64,000 bases of DNA from Clostridia bacterium. GTDB taxonomy: Bacteria; Bacillota; Clostridia; Acetivibrionales; DSM-2933. The notes under the pieces were generated by a model, which had not been told where the DNA came from, ran no database searches, and saw nothing but the letters and a program-made list of their open reading frames with translations. The stretch covers positions 1-64,000 of the forward strand of contig JAOAEJ010000001.1 of NCBI GenBank assembly GCA_026416815.1, read 5' to 3'. Shown here piece by piece: positions 44,480-54,087 of this stretch (its first letter is position 1; the number at the start of each line of letters is the position of its first letter). Position numbers and translations under genes: made by a program.

Positions 44480-45736
44480 TTATCTTAATTTGTACTTCTT
44501 AAGCTTCTTGTCAAGCTCTTGTACAAGAAGGTCGAGATCTTGCGAAGCTATCTTCATATCTTCGATAGCTCTAAGCTGGTGTTCTGTAGTAGCTGCAACT
44601 TCTTCACTGGAAGCAGCAGTTTCTTCAGAAACAGAAGAAATATTTTCAATTGCCGTAATAACTTCATTTTTGTCTTCCTGCATTTTGCTGACAGATTCGT
44701 TAACTTGGTTGATTTTCTGAATTATTGAGTTTATGGCATTTGCTATATCGTTAAAGGCACTGTCTGTTTTATTAACAGCGATATTTTGATCCTGTGAAAC
44801 CTTCTTCATTACTTCCATTGATTTAATAGCCAGCTGGGACTCTTCCTGAATGCTTTGCATGAGGTTGTTGATTTCCTCTGTAGACTGTCTGCTCTGGTCT
44901 GCAAGCTTTCTAACCTCGTCGGCAACAACTGCAAAACCTTTTCCTGCTTCACCTGCTCTTGCTGCCTCAATTGCTGCATTTAAAGCCAACAGGTTTGTCT
45001 GCTCTGCAATTGTCTCAATGGATTCAACGAACAACCCGATGTCTTTTGTTGTATTTGTAAGCTTTTCAACAACAGAGAAGATTTTTTCGGACATATCGTA
45101 GTTTTCTTTTGATTTTTCACGCAGTACACTTACCGATTCAACACCTATTGTGTTTAGGCCGCTTATCTTTGTAGTTTCTTCGGTTATCCTGTTGTAGCTT
45201 TCATATACAAAGTTGATTTGTTCTGAAAGCTTTTCTACCATCTGCACACCCATCTGTGCTTCTTCAGCCTGGGAGGATGCACCTTTAGCTATTTCATCAA
45301 CGGTTTTGGATATTTCCTCAATTGATTTTGAAGCGTTTTCAGCAGTTGCGCTAACTTTTCTTGAGGACTGAATTATGGATAGTGAAAGCGTAAAAAAGCT
45401 GTCTATAAGCGAGCGTATATCGCTCAGAACTGCATTGATTGTTGGGGCAACTCCCCCTAGAACATCATAGTTTTTAGACTCGATAAGCTTGGAAAAGTCA
45501 CCACTCTTTATTACGTCCATTTCATCCGAGAAGCGCTTTGCAAGCTTTTTCATTGAACGGTTAATAGCGAAGAATATAACAAAAACCGATATAACGTTGG
45601 ACAGGATGAAGAAAATAATTGATTCCCATGCACCTGTCATTAAAGTTACAATAGTACCAAAAATTACGCCAACCGAAACTGCAATTATTAATGGAATTCT
45701 TGCGATACTAGCTCGTCCTTTTGAGTCTTCCTTCAT
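44480..45736 (-). CDS. Methyl-accepting chemotaxis protein without extracellular sensor
   Basis: A 418-residue chemoreceptor. Two close transmembrane helices are at about 10-60 with almost no outside loop, followed by a cytosolic signalling domain whose hairpin tip is [20 protein letters not shown]. It must therefore sense something in or at the membrane, or signal from a partner. GGGGG precedes ATG. Monocistronic. Confidence 0.9.
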   Translation of the reverse strand: MKEDSKGRASIARIPLIIAVSVGVIFGTIVTLMTGAWESIIFFILSNVISVFVIFFAINRSMKKLAKRFSDEMDVIKSGDFSKLIESKNYDVLGGVAPTINAVLSDIRSLIDSFFTLSLSIIQSSRKVSATAENASKSIEEISKTVDEIAKGASSQAEEAQMGVQMVEKLSEQINFVYESYNRITEETTKISGLNTIGVESVSVLREKSKENYDMSEKIFSVVEKLTNTTKDIGLFVESIETIAEQTNLLALNAAIEAARAGEAGKGFAVVADEVRKLADQSRQSTEEINNLMQSIQEESQLAIKSMEVMKKVSQDQNIAVNKTDSAFNDIANAINSIIQKINQVNESVSKMQEDKNEVITAIENISSVSEETAASSEEVAATTEHQLRAIEDMKIASQDLDLLVQELDKKLKKYKLR

Positions 45737-45947
45737 AAAGCTTACCCCCTTGGTTAAAGTCTTTAGTTGATTATGTAGACAAAAACAGACTGTAAAGACT
45801 TGAATTTTGAGTATTATGTCTATTTTTGCAATTTATATCTTCTATATTTGTGACAAAAAATCCTTCTTTTTATATAAATATTTTATGAAATATGTAAAAA
45901 GCACAATGTTTTACATGTTATTATTTGGAATTGAAGGTGGTTTAATA
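45737..45947. other. Divergent intergenic region
   Basis: AT-rich DNA between the MCP gene and the citrate synthase promoter; a lone GCAATTTATAT near 45828 resembles an end of the 8415 element but no second arm was seen. Confidence 0.4.
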
Positions 45948-45976
45948 TTGACACCCATTGTATAACTGTATACAAT
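45948..45976 (+). promoter_or_regulatory. Promoter and operator of the citrate synthase operon
   Basis: TTGACA and TACAAT are separated by exactly 17 bp. A palindrome ATTGTATA-N4-TATACAAT (45957-45976) covers the spacer and the -10, typical for a GntR-family repressor site. The GntR gene at the end of this operon is an obvious candidate. Confidence 0.75.
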
Positions 45977-46142
45977 TATACATATATACATATAAGAAAT
46001 GAAATTTAGTATCACTACTTAATATAGGTTAATACTGCGTTATTAAGTATGCTTAGATTTAACCGACAACTATGCGGGTATATTTTTTAGATGATATTTG
46101 AAGGTATACAGCAGTATTAAGATAAAAAGGGGGGTTGAAAAA

Positions 46143-47522
46143 ATGATAGAGTTTAATAAGAGAACAAATACACTGGAACAAACACAATACAAGTATGCTC
46201 TTCAGGATATTAGCGAACCCAATCTGTACAGGGAAGTGTTCAACTATGGCGAAATACCCAAGTGTGCCTTCAACCATAGGAGAGTGCCGATGTATCCTGC
46301 TGATGAGATATGGATTACCGATACTACCTTTAGAGACGGCCAGCAGTCCAGAGCACCATATACAGTGGAACAGATACTGACACTTTTCGATTATTTACAT
46401 AAGCTTGGAGGACCTAAAGGTATAATAAGGCAATGCGAGTTCTTCCTTTACAGCGAGAGAGATAAGGAAGCAGTCTACAAATGTCAGGAGAGAGGCTATA
46501 CATATCCTGAGGTTACAAGCTGGATCAGGGCTACAAAGAATGATTTTAAGCTTGCAAAAGATATGGGTATGAAAGAAAGTGGTATTTTGGTAAGCTGCTC
46601 CGACTATCATATATTTAAGAAACTCAACATGACAAGAAGGCAAGCCCTTGATCATTATATGAGTATTATTAAAAGTGCTATAGAGGTTGGTATAAGACCA
46701 CGTTGCCACTTTGAGGATATAACCAGGGCAGATTTCTATGGCTTTGTAGTGCCCTTTGCTTTAGAATTGAAGAAACTCATGGAGGAAAGCGGAATACCCA
46801 TTAAGATTCGTGCGTGTGACACATTGGGTTATGGCGTAGCTTATCCCGGTGCGGCACTGCCTAGAAGTGTTCCGGGAATAATCTATGGATTGAGACATCA
46901 TGCAGGATTTCCAAGTGAATTAATAGAATGGCACGGGCACAATGACTTCTATAAAGCTGTATCAAATTCTGCTACAGCATGGATGTACGGAGCTTCAAGT
47001 ATTAACTGTTCGCTGCTTGGAATCGGCGAAAGGACAGGAAATACCCCATTAGAAGCCATGGTTATCGAATATGCTCAGCTTAGAGGTACTACAGACGGTA
47101 TGGATACAACTGTAATAACCGAAATAGCGGAGTATTACGAAAAGGAAATCGGTTATAAGATACCGCCAAGAACTCCGTTTATCGGAAAACACTTCAATAT
47201 AACCCAGGCGGGTATCCATGCCGACGGATTGCTTAAAGATGAAGAAATCTATAATATATTCGATACCGGCAAGCTTCTCAAAAGACCGGTAGGAGTTGCT
47301 ATAAATCAGGGTTCGGGACTTGCGGGGTTAGCTCACTGGATAAACAGCTACTTTGGTTTGGAAGGAAATGCAAGGATTGATAAAAAGGATGAAAGAGTAG
47401 TAAGAATAAAAGCTTGGATTGATGCCCAGTATGAGGCTGGAAGGGTGACAGCCATTGGCGATGACGAGCTTGTGGATCTAGTTAAAGAAATGGCGCCTGA
47501 AATTTTAGACTCGGTGCTGTAA
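46143..47522 (+). CDS. Re-citrate synthase (2-isopropylmalate synthase-like)
   Basis: A 459-residue DRE-TIM metallolyase. TDTTFRDGQQSRAP is the conserved N-terminal motif and the metal site is WHGHND. Homologues in Clostridium kluyveri form (3R)-specific citrate synthase, which replaces GltA in many anaerobes; proximity to aconitase and IDH supports that role over homocitrate synthase. The start is ATG 46143 (GGGGGG 7-12 bases before); a frame from 46098 extends further but lacks a site. Confidence 0.9.
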   Translation: MIEFNKRTNTLEQTQYKYALQDISEPNLYREVFNYGEIPKCAFNHRRVPMYPADEIWITDTTFRDGQQSRAPYTVEQILTLFDYLHKLGGPKGIIRQCEFFLYSERDKEAVYKCQERGYTYPEVTSWIRATKNDFKLAKDMGMKESGILVSCSDYHIFKKLNMTRRQALDHYMSIIKSAIEVGIRPRCHFEDITRADFYGFVVPFALELKKLMEESGIPIKIRACDTLGYGVAYPGAALPRSVPGIIYGLRHHAGFPSELIEWHGHNDFYKAVSNSATAWMYGASSINCSLLGIGERTGNTPLEAMVIEYAQLRGTTDGMDTTVITEIAEYYEKEIGYKIPPRTPFIGKHFNITQAGIHADGLLKDEEIYNIFDTGKLLKRPVGVAINQGSGLAGLAHWINSYFGLEGNARIDKKDERVVRIKAWIDAQYEAGRVTAIGDDELVDLVKEMAPEILDSVL

Positions 47523-47597
47523 TTTCTATAAAATCAAATTTCCTGAATTGATAATAAGAGGATACAATAATTAAAATTTTAGAAGGGGGACATAATA

Positions 47598-49526
47598 GTG
47601 GGATTAAATTTGGCACAAAAAATAATTAAAGAGCATTTAGTAAGCGGTGAAATGGTAGCGGGCAAGGAAATATCCATAAGGATTGACCAGACTCTGACAC
47701 AGGACTCTACAGGTACTATGGCATACCTCCAGTTTGAAGCTATAGGTATTCCAAGGGTAAAAACTAAAAAATCAGTTGCGTATATAGATCATAATACTCT
47801 TCAAGCAGGTTTTGAGAATGCCGATGACCATAAATACATACAAACTGTGGCATCAAAGCATGGAGTTTATTTCTCAAAACCCGGAAACGGTATCTGCCAT
47901 CAGGTGCAGCTTGAAAGGTTCGGAGTACCGGGTATGACCCTTCTAGGCTCCGACAGCCATACCCCTACCGGAGGCGGTATAGGAATGCTTGCAATCGGTG
48001 CAGGTGGATTGGATGTTGCTGTTGCTATGGGCGGTGGTCCATACTATCTGATGATGCCAAAGGTATGTAAGGTTGTTCTGAATGGAAAACTCAAACCTTG
48101 GGTTTCAGCTAAGGATATAATACTGGAAGTTCTGAGGGTATTAACTGTTAAGGGTGGAGTAGGAAAGGTTATAGAATACGCAGGAGAAGGTATCAAGAGT
48201 CTTACTGTTCCGGAAAGGGCTACAATCACAAACATGGGAGCGGAGCTCGGAGCCACTACCTCAGTTTTCCCAAGCGATGAGGTTACAAAAGAATTCCTTA
48301 AGGCTCAGGGAAGGGAACAGGATTGGGTTGAGTTGCAACCCGACACCGATGCTGAATATGATGAAGTTGTAGAAATTGACTTAGACAAACTTGAGCCGAT
48401 GGCTGCTAAGCCTCACAGCCCTGATAATGTAGCCAAGATAAGTGAAATAGGCAAAATCAAGGTTGATCAGGTGGCGATAGGAAGCTGTACAAATTCTTCG
48501 TTCATGGATATGATGAAGGTTGCTAAAGTATTAAAGGGCAAAACAGTACATCCTGATGTAAGTCTTGTAATTGCTCCTGGGTCAAAACAGGTTCTTACAA
48601 TGCTTGCAGAGAATGGGGCGCTAGCAGATATGGTTTCTGCAGGGGCTAGAATACTTGAGTCTGCTTGCGGACCTTGCATAGGTATGGGACAGGCGCCTGC
48701 CTCCGATGCAGTTTCCCTAAGAACATTCAACAGGAACTTTGAGGGAAGAAGCGGTACTGCTTCTGCTAAGGTTTACCTGGTAAGCCCTGAGGTTGCTGCT
48801 GCCAGTGCATTGGCAGGTGTTTTAATTGATCCTAGAGAGCTTGGTGAGGCTCCTGATGTAAGTATGCCAAGTGAATTTGTTATAAATGATAACCTTGTTG
48901 TAGCTCCTGCTGCTGAATGTGCAGATGTTGAAGTGGTAAGAGGACCGAACATCAAGCCTTTCCCTGTAAACAAAGAGCTGACTGAAAAGGTTGAGGGTAA
49001 AGTATTAATAAAGGTTGGGGATAATATCACAACCGACCACATTATGCCTTCAAATGCAAAATTACTGCCATATCGCTCCAATGTTCCGTATTTGGCAGAA
49101 TTCTGCTTGACTCCTTGCGATCCTGAGTTCCCTAAGAGGGCAAAGGAAAACGGAGGAGGCTTCATAATAGGAGGCTCCAACTACGGACAGGGTTCAAGCC
49201 GTGAGCATGCTGCGCTTGCACCGCTCCAGCTTGGTGTTAAAGCTGTTATTACCAAATCCTTTGCAAGGATTCATATGGCAAACCTGATTAACTCGGGTAT
49301 AATTCCTATGACTTTTGCAAACGAAGCTGATTATGATGAAGTAGAGAACGGCGATGAGCTTGTGCTTGAAAACGCTATAGAACAGATTAAAGGTGCAAGT
49401 GAGCTTGTACTCAAGAACAAGACAAAGAACAAGGATATAAAAGTTAAGGTTGCATTGTCCGATAGACAGGTTGAAATGATACTTGCCGGAGGATTGCTGA
49501 ACTATACAAGGAAGCAAAACGGCTAA
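47598..49526 (+). CDS. acnA: Aconitate hydratase
   Basis: A 642-residue 4Fe-4S enzyme interconverting citrate and isocitrate. Cluster cysteines are seen in IGSCTNSSFMD and ACGPCIGMGQ; the C-terminal swivel domain has GGSNYGQGSSREHAA. Its size is that of the shorter, mitochondrial/IPMI-like form of Clostridia. GTG start with AAGGGGG upstream. It is 75 bp after the citrate synthase gene. Confidence 0.95.
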   Translation: MGLNLAQKIIKEHLVSGEMVAGKEISIRIDQTLTQDSTGTMAYLQFEAIGIPRVKTKKSVAYIDHNTLQAGFENADDHKYIQTVASKHGVYFSKPGNGICHQVQLERFGVPGMTLLGSDSHTPTGGGIGMLAIGAGGLDVAVAMGGGPYYLMMPKVCKVVLNGKLKPWVSAKDIILEVLRVLTVKGGVGKVIEYAGEGIKSLTVPERATITNMGAELGATTSVFPSDEVTKEFLKAQGREQDWVELQPDTDAEYDEVVEIDLDKLEPMAAKPHSPDNVAKISEIGKIKVDQVAIGSCTNSSFMDMMKVAKVLKGKTVHPDVSLVIAPGSKQVLTMLAENGALADMVSAGARILESACGPCIGMGQAPASDAVSLRTFNRNFEGRSGTASAKVYLVSPEVAAASALAGVLIDPRELGEAPDVSMPSEFVINDNLVVAPAAECADVEVVRGPNIKPFPVNKELTEKVEGKVLIKVGDNITTDHIMPSNAKLLPYRSNVPYLAEFCLTPCDPEFPKRAKENGGGFIIGGSNYGQGSSREHAALAPLQLGVKAVITKSFARIHMANLINSGIIPMTFANEADYDEVENGDELVLENAIEQIKGASELVLKNKTKNKDIKVKVALSDRQVEMILAGGLLNYTRKQNG

Positions 49527-49556
49527 TAAGTAGGGATAACAAACTTTCAGTTTGCG

Positions 49557-49597
49557 GGCAGTTTTTCTTGAGGCATTAGCCTTAGAGAACTGCCCCA
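49557..49597. other. Intra-operon hairpin between acnA and icd
   Basis: GGGCAGTT and AACTGCCC with an inner GAGGC/GCCTT pairing. There is no T-run on the + strand, so it is more likely a stability or processing element. Confidence 0.5.
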
Positions 49598-49630
49598 AAA
49601 AAATTATAATAATGTACAGGGTGATATATA

Positions 49631-50629
49631 GTGTATAATATAACGTTGATTCCGGGAGATGGAATAGGACCTGAAGTAATATTCGCAGCAAAAAAAGTAA
49701 TAGAAGCATCGGGAGTTGCAATTAACTGGGATGTTCAGGAGGCAGGTGGAGGAGTAATAGAGAAGTATGGTACTCCGTTGCCCCAGCATGTTCTGGATTC
49801 AATCAAAAAGAACAAGGTGGCACTCAAAGGGCCTATAACGACGCCTGTTGGTACAGGTTTTAGAAGTGTAAACGTAGAGCTTAGAAAGCAGCTTAACCTG
49901 TATGCAAATCTGAGACCTGCAAAAACCTATAAAGGTATAGCTTCTAGATATGATAATGTGGACTTAATAATAGTAAGGGAAAATACCGAGGACTTATATG
50001 CAGGGATTGAGCATATGATAGGTGAAGACGCCGCGGAGAGCATTAAGATAATCACTAGAAAGGCAACCGAGAGGATAGCAAGATATGCTTTCGAGCATGC
50101 CAGAAAAGAAGGAAGAAAAAAGGTTACTGCAGTACATAAAGCAAACATCATGAAGTGCACCGACGGACTTTTTCTAAATGTAGTCAGGAGAGTAGCGGAA
50201 GAATACCCTGACATACAGTTTGAGGACAGAATTGTGGATGCTATGTGTATGAATCTGGTAATATCACCGGAAAAATATGATGTTCTTGTGCTGCCAAATC
50301 TTTATGGAGATATAGTTTCAGACCTGTGTGCAGGACTTGTAGGAGGGCTTGGAATAGCTCCAGGTGCCAACATAGGTGAGGATGGGGCTGTATTTGAAGC
50401 CATCCACGGCAGTGCACCGGATATTGCAGGACAAAATATTGCAAATCCTACAGCAACCTTACTTTCCGGTGTGATGATGCTAAGGTACCTTGGAGAAATG
50501 GCTGCTGCTGACAGAATTGAAAAGGCTGTTATGAAAGTTATTGCAGAAGGGAAGTATATTACTAGGGACCTTGGCGGCTCAATGGGGACATCGGAATATG
50601 CTGACGCAATAATTGCGGCATTTGAGTAA
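49631..50629 (+). CDS. icd: NAD-dependent isocitrate dehydrogenase
   Basis: A 332-residue beta-decarboxylating dehydrogenase that forms 2-oxoglutarate. Substrate motif [25 protein letters not shown] (phosphate-accepting Ser and Asn), metal site DIVSDLCAG and NAD region [18 protein letters not shown]; the Asp in place of the Lys/Tyr pair of NADP enzymes indicates NAD. GTG start with AGGGTGAT. Third gene in the operon. Confidence 0.92.
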   Translation: MYNITLIPGDGIGPEVIFAAKKVIEASGVAINWDVQEAGGGVIEKYGTPLPQHVLDSIKKNKVALKGPITTPVGTGFRSVNVELRKQLNLYANLRPAKTYKGIASRYDNVDLIIVRENTEDLYAGIEHMIGEDAAESIKIITRKATERIARYAFEHARKEGRKKVTAVHKANIMKCTDGLFLNVVRRVAEEYPDIQFEDRIVDAMCMNLVISPEKYDVLVLPNLYGDIVSDLCAGLVGGLGIAPGANIGEDGAVFEAIHGSAPDIAGQNIANPTATLLSGVMMLRYLGEMAAADRIEKAVMKVIAEGKYITRDLGGSMGTSEYADAIIAAFE

Positions 50630-50729
50630 AGATATTTTACTGTAAACTTAGTGATTTCCATTCAGGCAATGAACTGTGGGAAGTGTGATTTGCCTGAATG
50701 GATAAAATCACTTTTACAGTAAAATATCT
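50630..50729. repeat. AGATA-family palindromic repeat after icd
   Basis: Perfect 17-bp outer arms AGATATTTTACTGTAAA / TTTACAGTAAAATATCT, with inner arms GTGATTT/AAATCAC and CCATTCAGGCAA/TTGCCTGAATGG. It shares AAACTTAGTGATTTCCA and AAATCACTTTTA with the repeat at 14284. Lies directly after the icd stop (0 bp) and before the GntR gene. Confidence 0.8.
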
Positions 50730-50796
50730 ATAATACAAAATACGTTAAGCTTATGTAGCAATTATGTATAATGCTCTACGAGGGGGGAGGGCAAAA

Positions 50797-51480
50797 GTGG
50801 CAAAGATAGAACGCGACGAAAGTGAAAGTAATTCCGGTTCACTTAGGGCAAAGGTTTTTAATCAGCTTCAGAACGATATATTAAATGGAAAGTATCAGCC
50901 GGGGGAAAGCCTTATAGAGACCAGACTGTGCGACGACCTTGGCGTCAGCCGGACTCCTATTAGGGAAGCTATAAGACAGCTTGAACTGGAGGGACTGGTA
51001 CAATCCATTCCCAATAAAGGCGCTATTGTTAAAGGTATTTCAGCTAAGGATATTGAGGATATTTATACAATCAGAATGCTGATTGAAGGACTTGCAGCGA
51101 GGTGGGCTACTGAGAAAATAACGCCGGAAGAACTGGAAGAACTAAAGGAAGCAGTTGAACTGGAAGAGTTCTATACAATGAAAAATGACACCGAGCACCT
51201 TCTTAAGTTTGATTCAAAGTTTCACGAAATTATATTCAAGGCAAGCAAGAGCAAGCCCCTAATGCATACTTTAAAGACCTTTCACCATTATGTTCAAAGA
51301 GCGAGAAATACTTCACTGAGATGTCCGGGAAGGGCCGAGGAAGTACTTATGGAACATAAAGCTATTTTACAGGCTATCATAAATGGTGAGGCTGAAAAGG
51401 CTGAAAAGCTGACAACGGAGCATGTGAGAAATGCTAGCAATAATTTAATACATAATAGAGAAAAGGGTGAGGGAGCGTAA
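50797..51480 (+). CDS. GntR-family (FadR/FCD-type) transcription regulator
   Basis: A 227-residue regulator. The N-terminal winged HTH is followed by SVSRTPIREAIRQLELEGLV-type recognition (GVSRTPIREAIRQLE); the C-terminal FCD domain includes DSKFHEIIFKASKSKP (metal-coordinating residues). FCD regulators sense organic acids such as citrate, lactate or malonate. GTG 50797 was chosen as start because of GGGAGGG just before it. It likely represses the operon at the 45957 palindrome. Confidence 0.85.
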   Translation: MAKIERDESESNSGSLRAKVFNQLQNDILNGKYQPGESLIETRLCDDLGVSRTPIREAIRQLELEGLVQSIPNKGAIVKGISAKDIEDIYTIRMLIEGLAARWATEKITPEELEELKEAVELEEFYTMKNDTEHLLKFDSKFHEIIFKASKSKPLMHTLKTFHHYVQRARNTSLRCPGRAEEVLMEHKAILQAIINGEAEKAEKLTTEHVRNASNNLIHNREKGEGA

Positions 51481-51500
51481 GCTTACTCACCTTTTCTCTA
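51456..51500 (+). terminator. Terminator of the citrate synthase operon
   Basis: TAGAGAAAAGG and CCTTTTCTCTA with inner GTGAG/CTCAC; overlaps the gntR stop codon. Strong stem but only a short T-run. Confidence 0.75.
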
Positions 51501-51623
51501 TCTAAAAACAATTGTCGAGTATAGTGGAATAAATTGTGGACTAAGTAAATACTATTGTTATAATTCTATTATTGTCCATAGGACTATCAAAAGTCGGGGA
51601 GGGAAGCGAATTTTCGCGAAAAG

Positions 51624-53525
51624 ATGATAGGGAAAAAAACTAAAAAAATAGTTACATCTCTTGTGCTTGCAGGAGCTATGCTTTTTACACAAACAGGAGT
51701 ATTTGCTACTGATGGTGTATTAAAGAGAAGTGATGTAGAGGCACAGTACAAATGGAAGCTTGAGGATATATACTCAAACACTGAGGCAGTAAACACTGAT
51801 ATTGTAAAAATACAGAAGGAGTACATACCTAAAATACAGACTTTTAAAGGTAAGTTAAATTCCGCCTCAAGCTTATTCCAGTGTTTGAAGCTCCGTGATG
51901 AGATGCTGAGAATTATAGAAAAGATTTATGTTTATGCCCATATGAAGGCAGATGAGAATCAAGCAGATAACGGAGCAGTGGAATTAAGTTCCAGGACAGA
52001 AACTTTATACTCGGAAGTAGCAGCTGAAATAGCATTTATAAACCCCGAACTGCTTGAAAAATCTCAGGCTACAATAGAAGCCTTTGCCAAAGATTCAATT
52101 TTGAAGGACTATGCGGCATATCTCCTTTCACTGACACAACAAAAGGCTCATATGCTCTCAAAGGGCGAGGAAGAGCTGCTTGCAGCTGCAGCTGATATTG
52201 GAAGCTCGCCTAATGATATATATAACAAGCTTAGGCTTGCAGATATGAAGTACCCTAAAATTCAGGATGAGGATGGAAATGAGATACAGCTGTCTCCGGG
52301 AGTTTATTCAAGTGCTCTTGACAGCAAGGACAGGGATTTTAGGAAGAGAGCTTTTGAAGGTATATTTGGGGCATTTGATAAAAATAAAAACACCTTTGCT
52401 GCCACACTTAACGCTGAGGTGAAGAAAAATATATTTTTTGCCAAAGCAAGAAAATATGATTCCGCAATGGAAGCTTCCCTTGCAGCGGAGTATATTCCTG
52501 TAGACGTTTATAACAACCTGGTTAAAGCAGTAAATAACAATCTTGGTGCGCTGCATAAGTACGTAGATTTAAGGAAGAGGGTTTTAGGCTTAGATAAAGT
52601 TCATCTATACGATATGTATGTATCTGTGGTAGATAATTATGATATGACAATACCTTATGAAGATGCTAAAAATATGATACTTGAAGGCCTGAAGCCTTTG
52701 GGTAGCGAATATGTAAATAATCTTAAAAAAGGGTTTGAAGGCGGATGGGTGGATGTATATGAGACTGAAAATAAAGCTACCGGGGGATACCAGTGGGGGT
52801 CCTACGATACCCACCCATATGTACTGATGAATTATAACGACTCGGTTGATTCTATGTTGACTCTGGCCCATGAAATGGGTCATGCGCTTAATTCCTATTA
52901 CACAAATGCTTCACAGAACTATATAGATTCCAATGTTCCTATATTCAATGCGGAGGTTGCTTCTACTACCAATGAGCTGCTAATGCTGAGGTATATGATT
53001 AATAATGCAAAGGATGATGACGAGAAGCTTTACTTGATAAACAACCTGGTAGAGCAGATAAGAGGAAGCGTTTATACACAGGTAATGTATTCGGAGTTTG
53101 AGAAGGTAATACATGAGAGGGTCGAGCAGGGAAATGCGTTATCCGCTGAAAGCTTAAAAAACATATGGAAGTCTCTAATGCAGAAATACTATGGAGACAA
53201 TTTTGAGGTTGATGAGTTAGCTACTATGTGGTGGTCAAGGATACCACACTTTTATATGAACTTCTATGTTTATAAGTATGCAACATCCATGGCCGCCTCC
53301 AATCAGCTGGTTAAGAACATGACCGAATCTAAGAATAAGTTTATAGCAAAATATAAATACCTGGAGTTTTTAAAAGCAGGAAGCAGCAACTATCCTATAG
53401 AGCTGTTGAAAAAAGCTGGCGTTGATATGAAATCAACAGCCCCGGTAGATAATCTTTTAGCCGAGTTTAGCAAGCTGGTAGACCAAATGGAAGAAATACT
53501 TAAGAAGCAGGGTAAAGTAAAATAG
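51624..53525 (+). CDS. pepF: Secreted oligoendopeptidase F-like metallopeptidase (M3)
   Basis: A 633-residue zinc peptidase. HEMGH at about 410-415 (LAHEMGHALNSYY) is the HExxH motif, with a downstream Glu (FNAEVASTTNE). Residues 1-29 form a signal peptide (MIGKKTKKIVTS, hydrophobic run, FATDG), whereas PepF is normally cytosolic. It would degrade oligopeptides outside the cell. The ribosome site GGGGAGGG is 24 bases from ATG, with a small hairpin between. Family certain, export inferred. Confidence 0.88.
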   Translation: MIGKKTKKIVTSLVLAGAMLFTQTGVFATDGVLKRSDVEAQYKWKLEDIYSNTEAVNTDIVKIQKEYIPKIQTFKGKLNSASSLFQCLKLRDEMLRIIEKIYVYAHMKADENQADNGAVELSSRTETLYSEVAAEIAFINPELLEKSQATIEAFAKDSILKDYAAYLLSLTQQKAHMLSKGEEELLAAAADIGSSPNDIYNKLRLADMKYPKIQDEDGNEIQLSPGVYSSALDSKDRDFRKRAFEGIFGAFDKNKNTFAATLNAEVKKNIFFAKARKYDSAMEASLAAEYIPVDVYNNLVKAVNNNLGALHKYVDLRKRVLGLDKVHLYDMYVSVVDNYDMTIPYEDAKNMILEGLKPLGSEYVNNLKKGFEGGWVDVYETENKATGGYQWGSYDTHPYVLMNYNDSVDSMLTLAHEMGHALNSYYTNASQNYIDSNVPIFNAEVASTTNELLMLRYMINNAKDDDEKLYLINNLVEQIRGSVYTQVMYSEFEKVIHERVEQGNALSAESLKNIWKSLMQKYYGDNFEVDELATMWWSRIPHFYMNFYVYKYATSMAASNQLVKNMTESKNKFIAKYKYLEFLKAGSSNYPIELLKKAGVDMKSTAPVDNLLAEFSKLVDQMEEILKKQGKVK

Positions 53526-53677
53526 TAATAAAAAGCTGGCGGTTTATGTAAACTGCTCCTTGTCAAGTAGACAGATGAAAAATTAAAAATTCTAATATGT
53601 ACATTCAGAATAAATTTCCGCTAATAATAGTTCTGCATACTGACGAAATATATTGTAGAAATGTTCCAGAGTAAAGC

Positions 53678-53709
53678 AAAAATCACTATCCCTAGGGATA
53701 GTGATTTTT
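53678..53709 (-). terminator. Terminator after tRNA-Glu
   Basis: AAAAATCACTATCCC and GGGATAGTGATTTTT, perfect 15-bp arms. Lies 7 bp after the tRNA 3' end on the minus strand. Confidence 0.9.
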
Positions 53710-53716
53710 GAACTGA

Positions 53717-53788
53717 TGACCCATAGGGGATTCGAACCCCTGTAGCCGCCGTGAAAGGGCGGTGTCTTAACCGCTTGACCAATGGGCC
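53717..53788 (-). tRNA. tRNA-Glu (UUC)
   Basis: Read on the minus strand: acceptor GGCCCAT / ATGGGTC with discriminator A, D arm GGTCAAGCGG, anticodon stem CCGCC / GGCGG with loop CTTTCAC (anticodon TTC), T arm AGGGG TTCGAAT CCCCT. 72 nt, no encoded CCA. All stems pair. Confidence 0.97.
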
Positions 53789-54087
53789 GTAATTTGTTAA
53801 CCGAGATGTTATTATAGCACAGCTTTTGTGGCATTTCAATAGTAAATATAGTTAAATGTGTGAATATTAATAGCACAATTATAAAACAGAGGTTTAAAAG
53901 GTTTTAGTTTGATTTAATGGGAGAGGGGTATAATTACTATATCATTAGAGTTGAAAAAGCTTTTATATAAATAAAGTATTTTTATTTATATAAAAATTGA
54001 TAACCTATGTTTCAGTATTACTAATACAAGTAAATCTACTATCTACAAAGTTTAAGCAGCTGAATAAGACACACAAGGGGGATTCAA

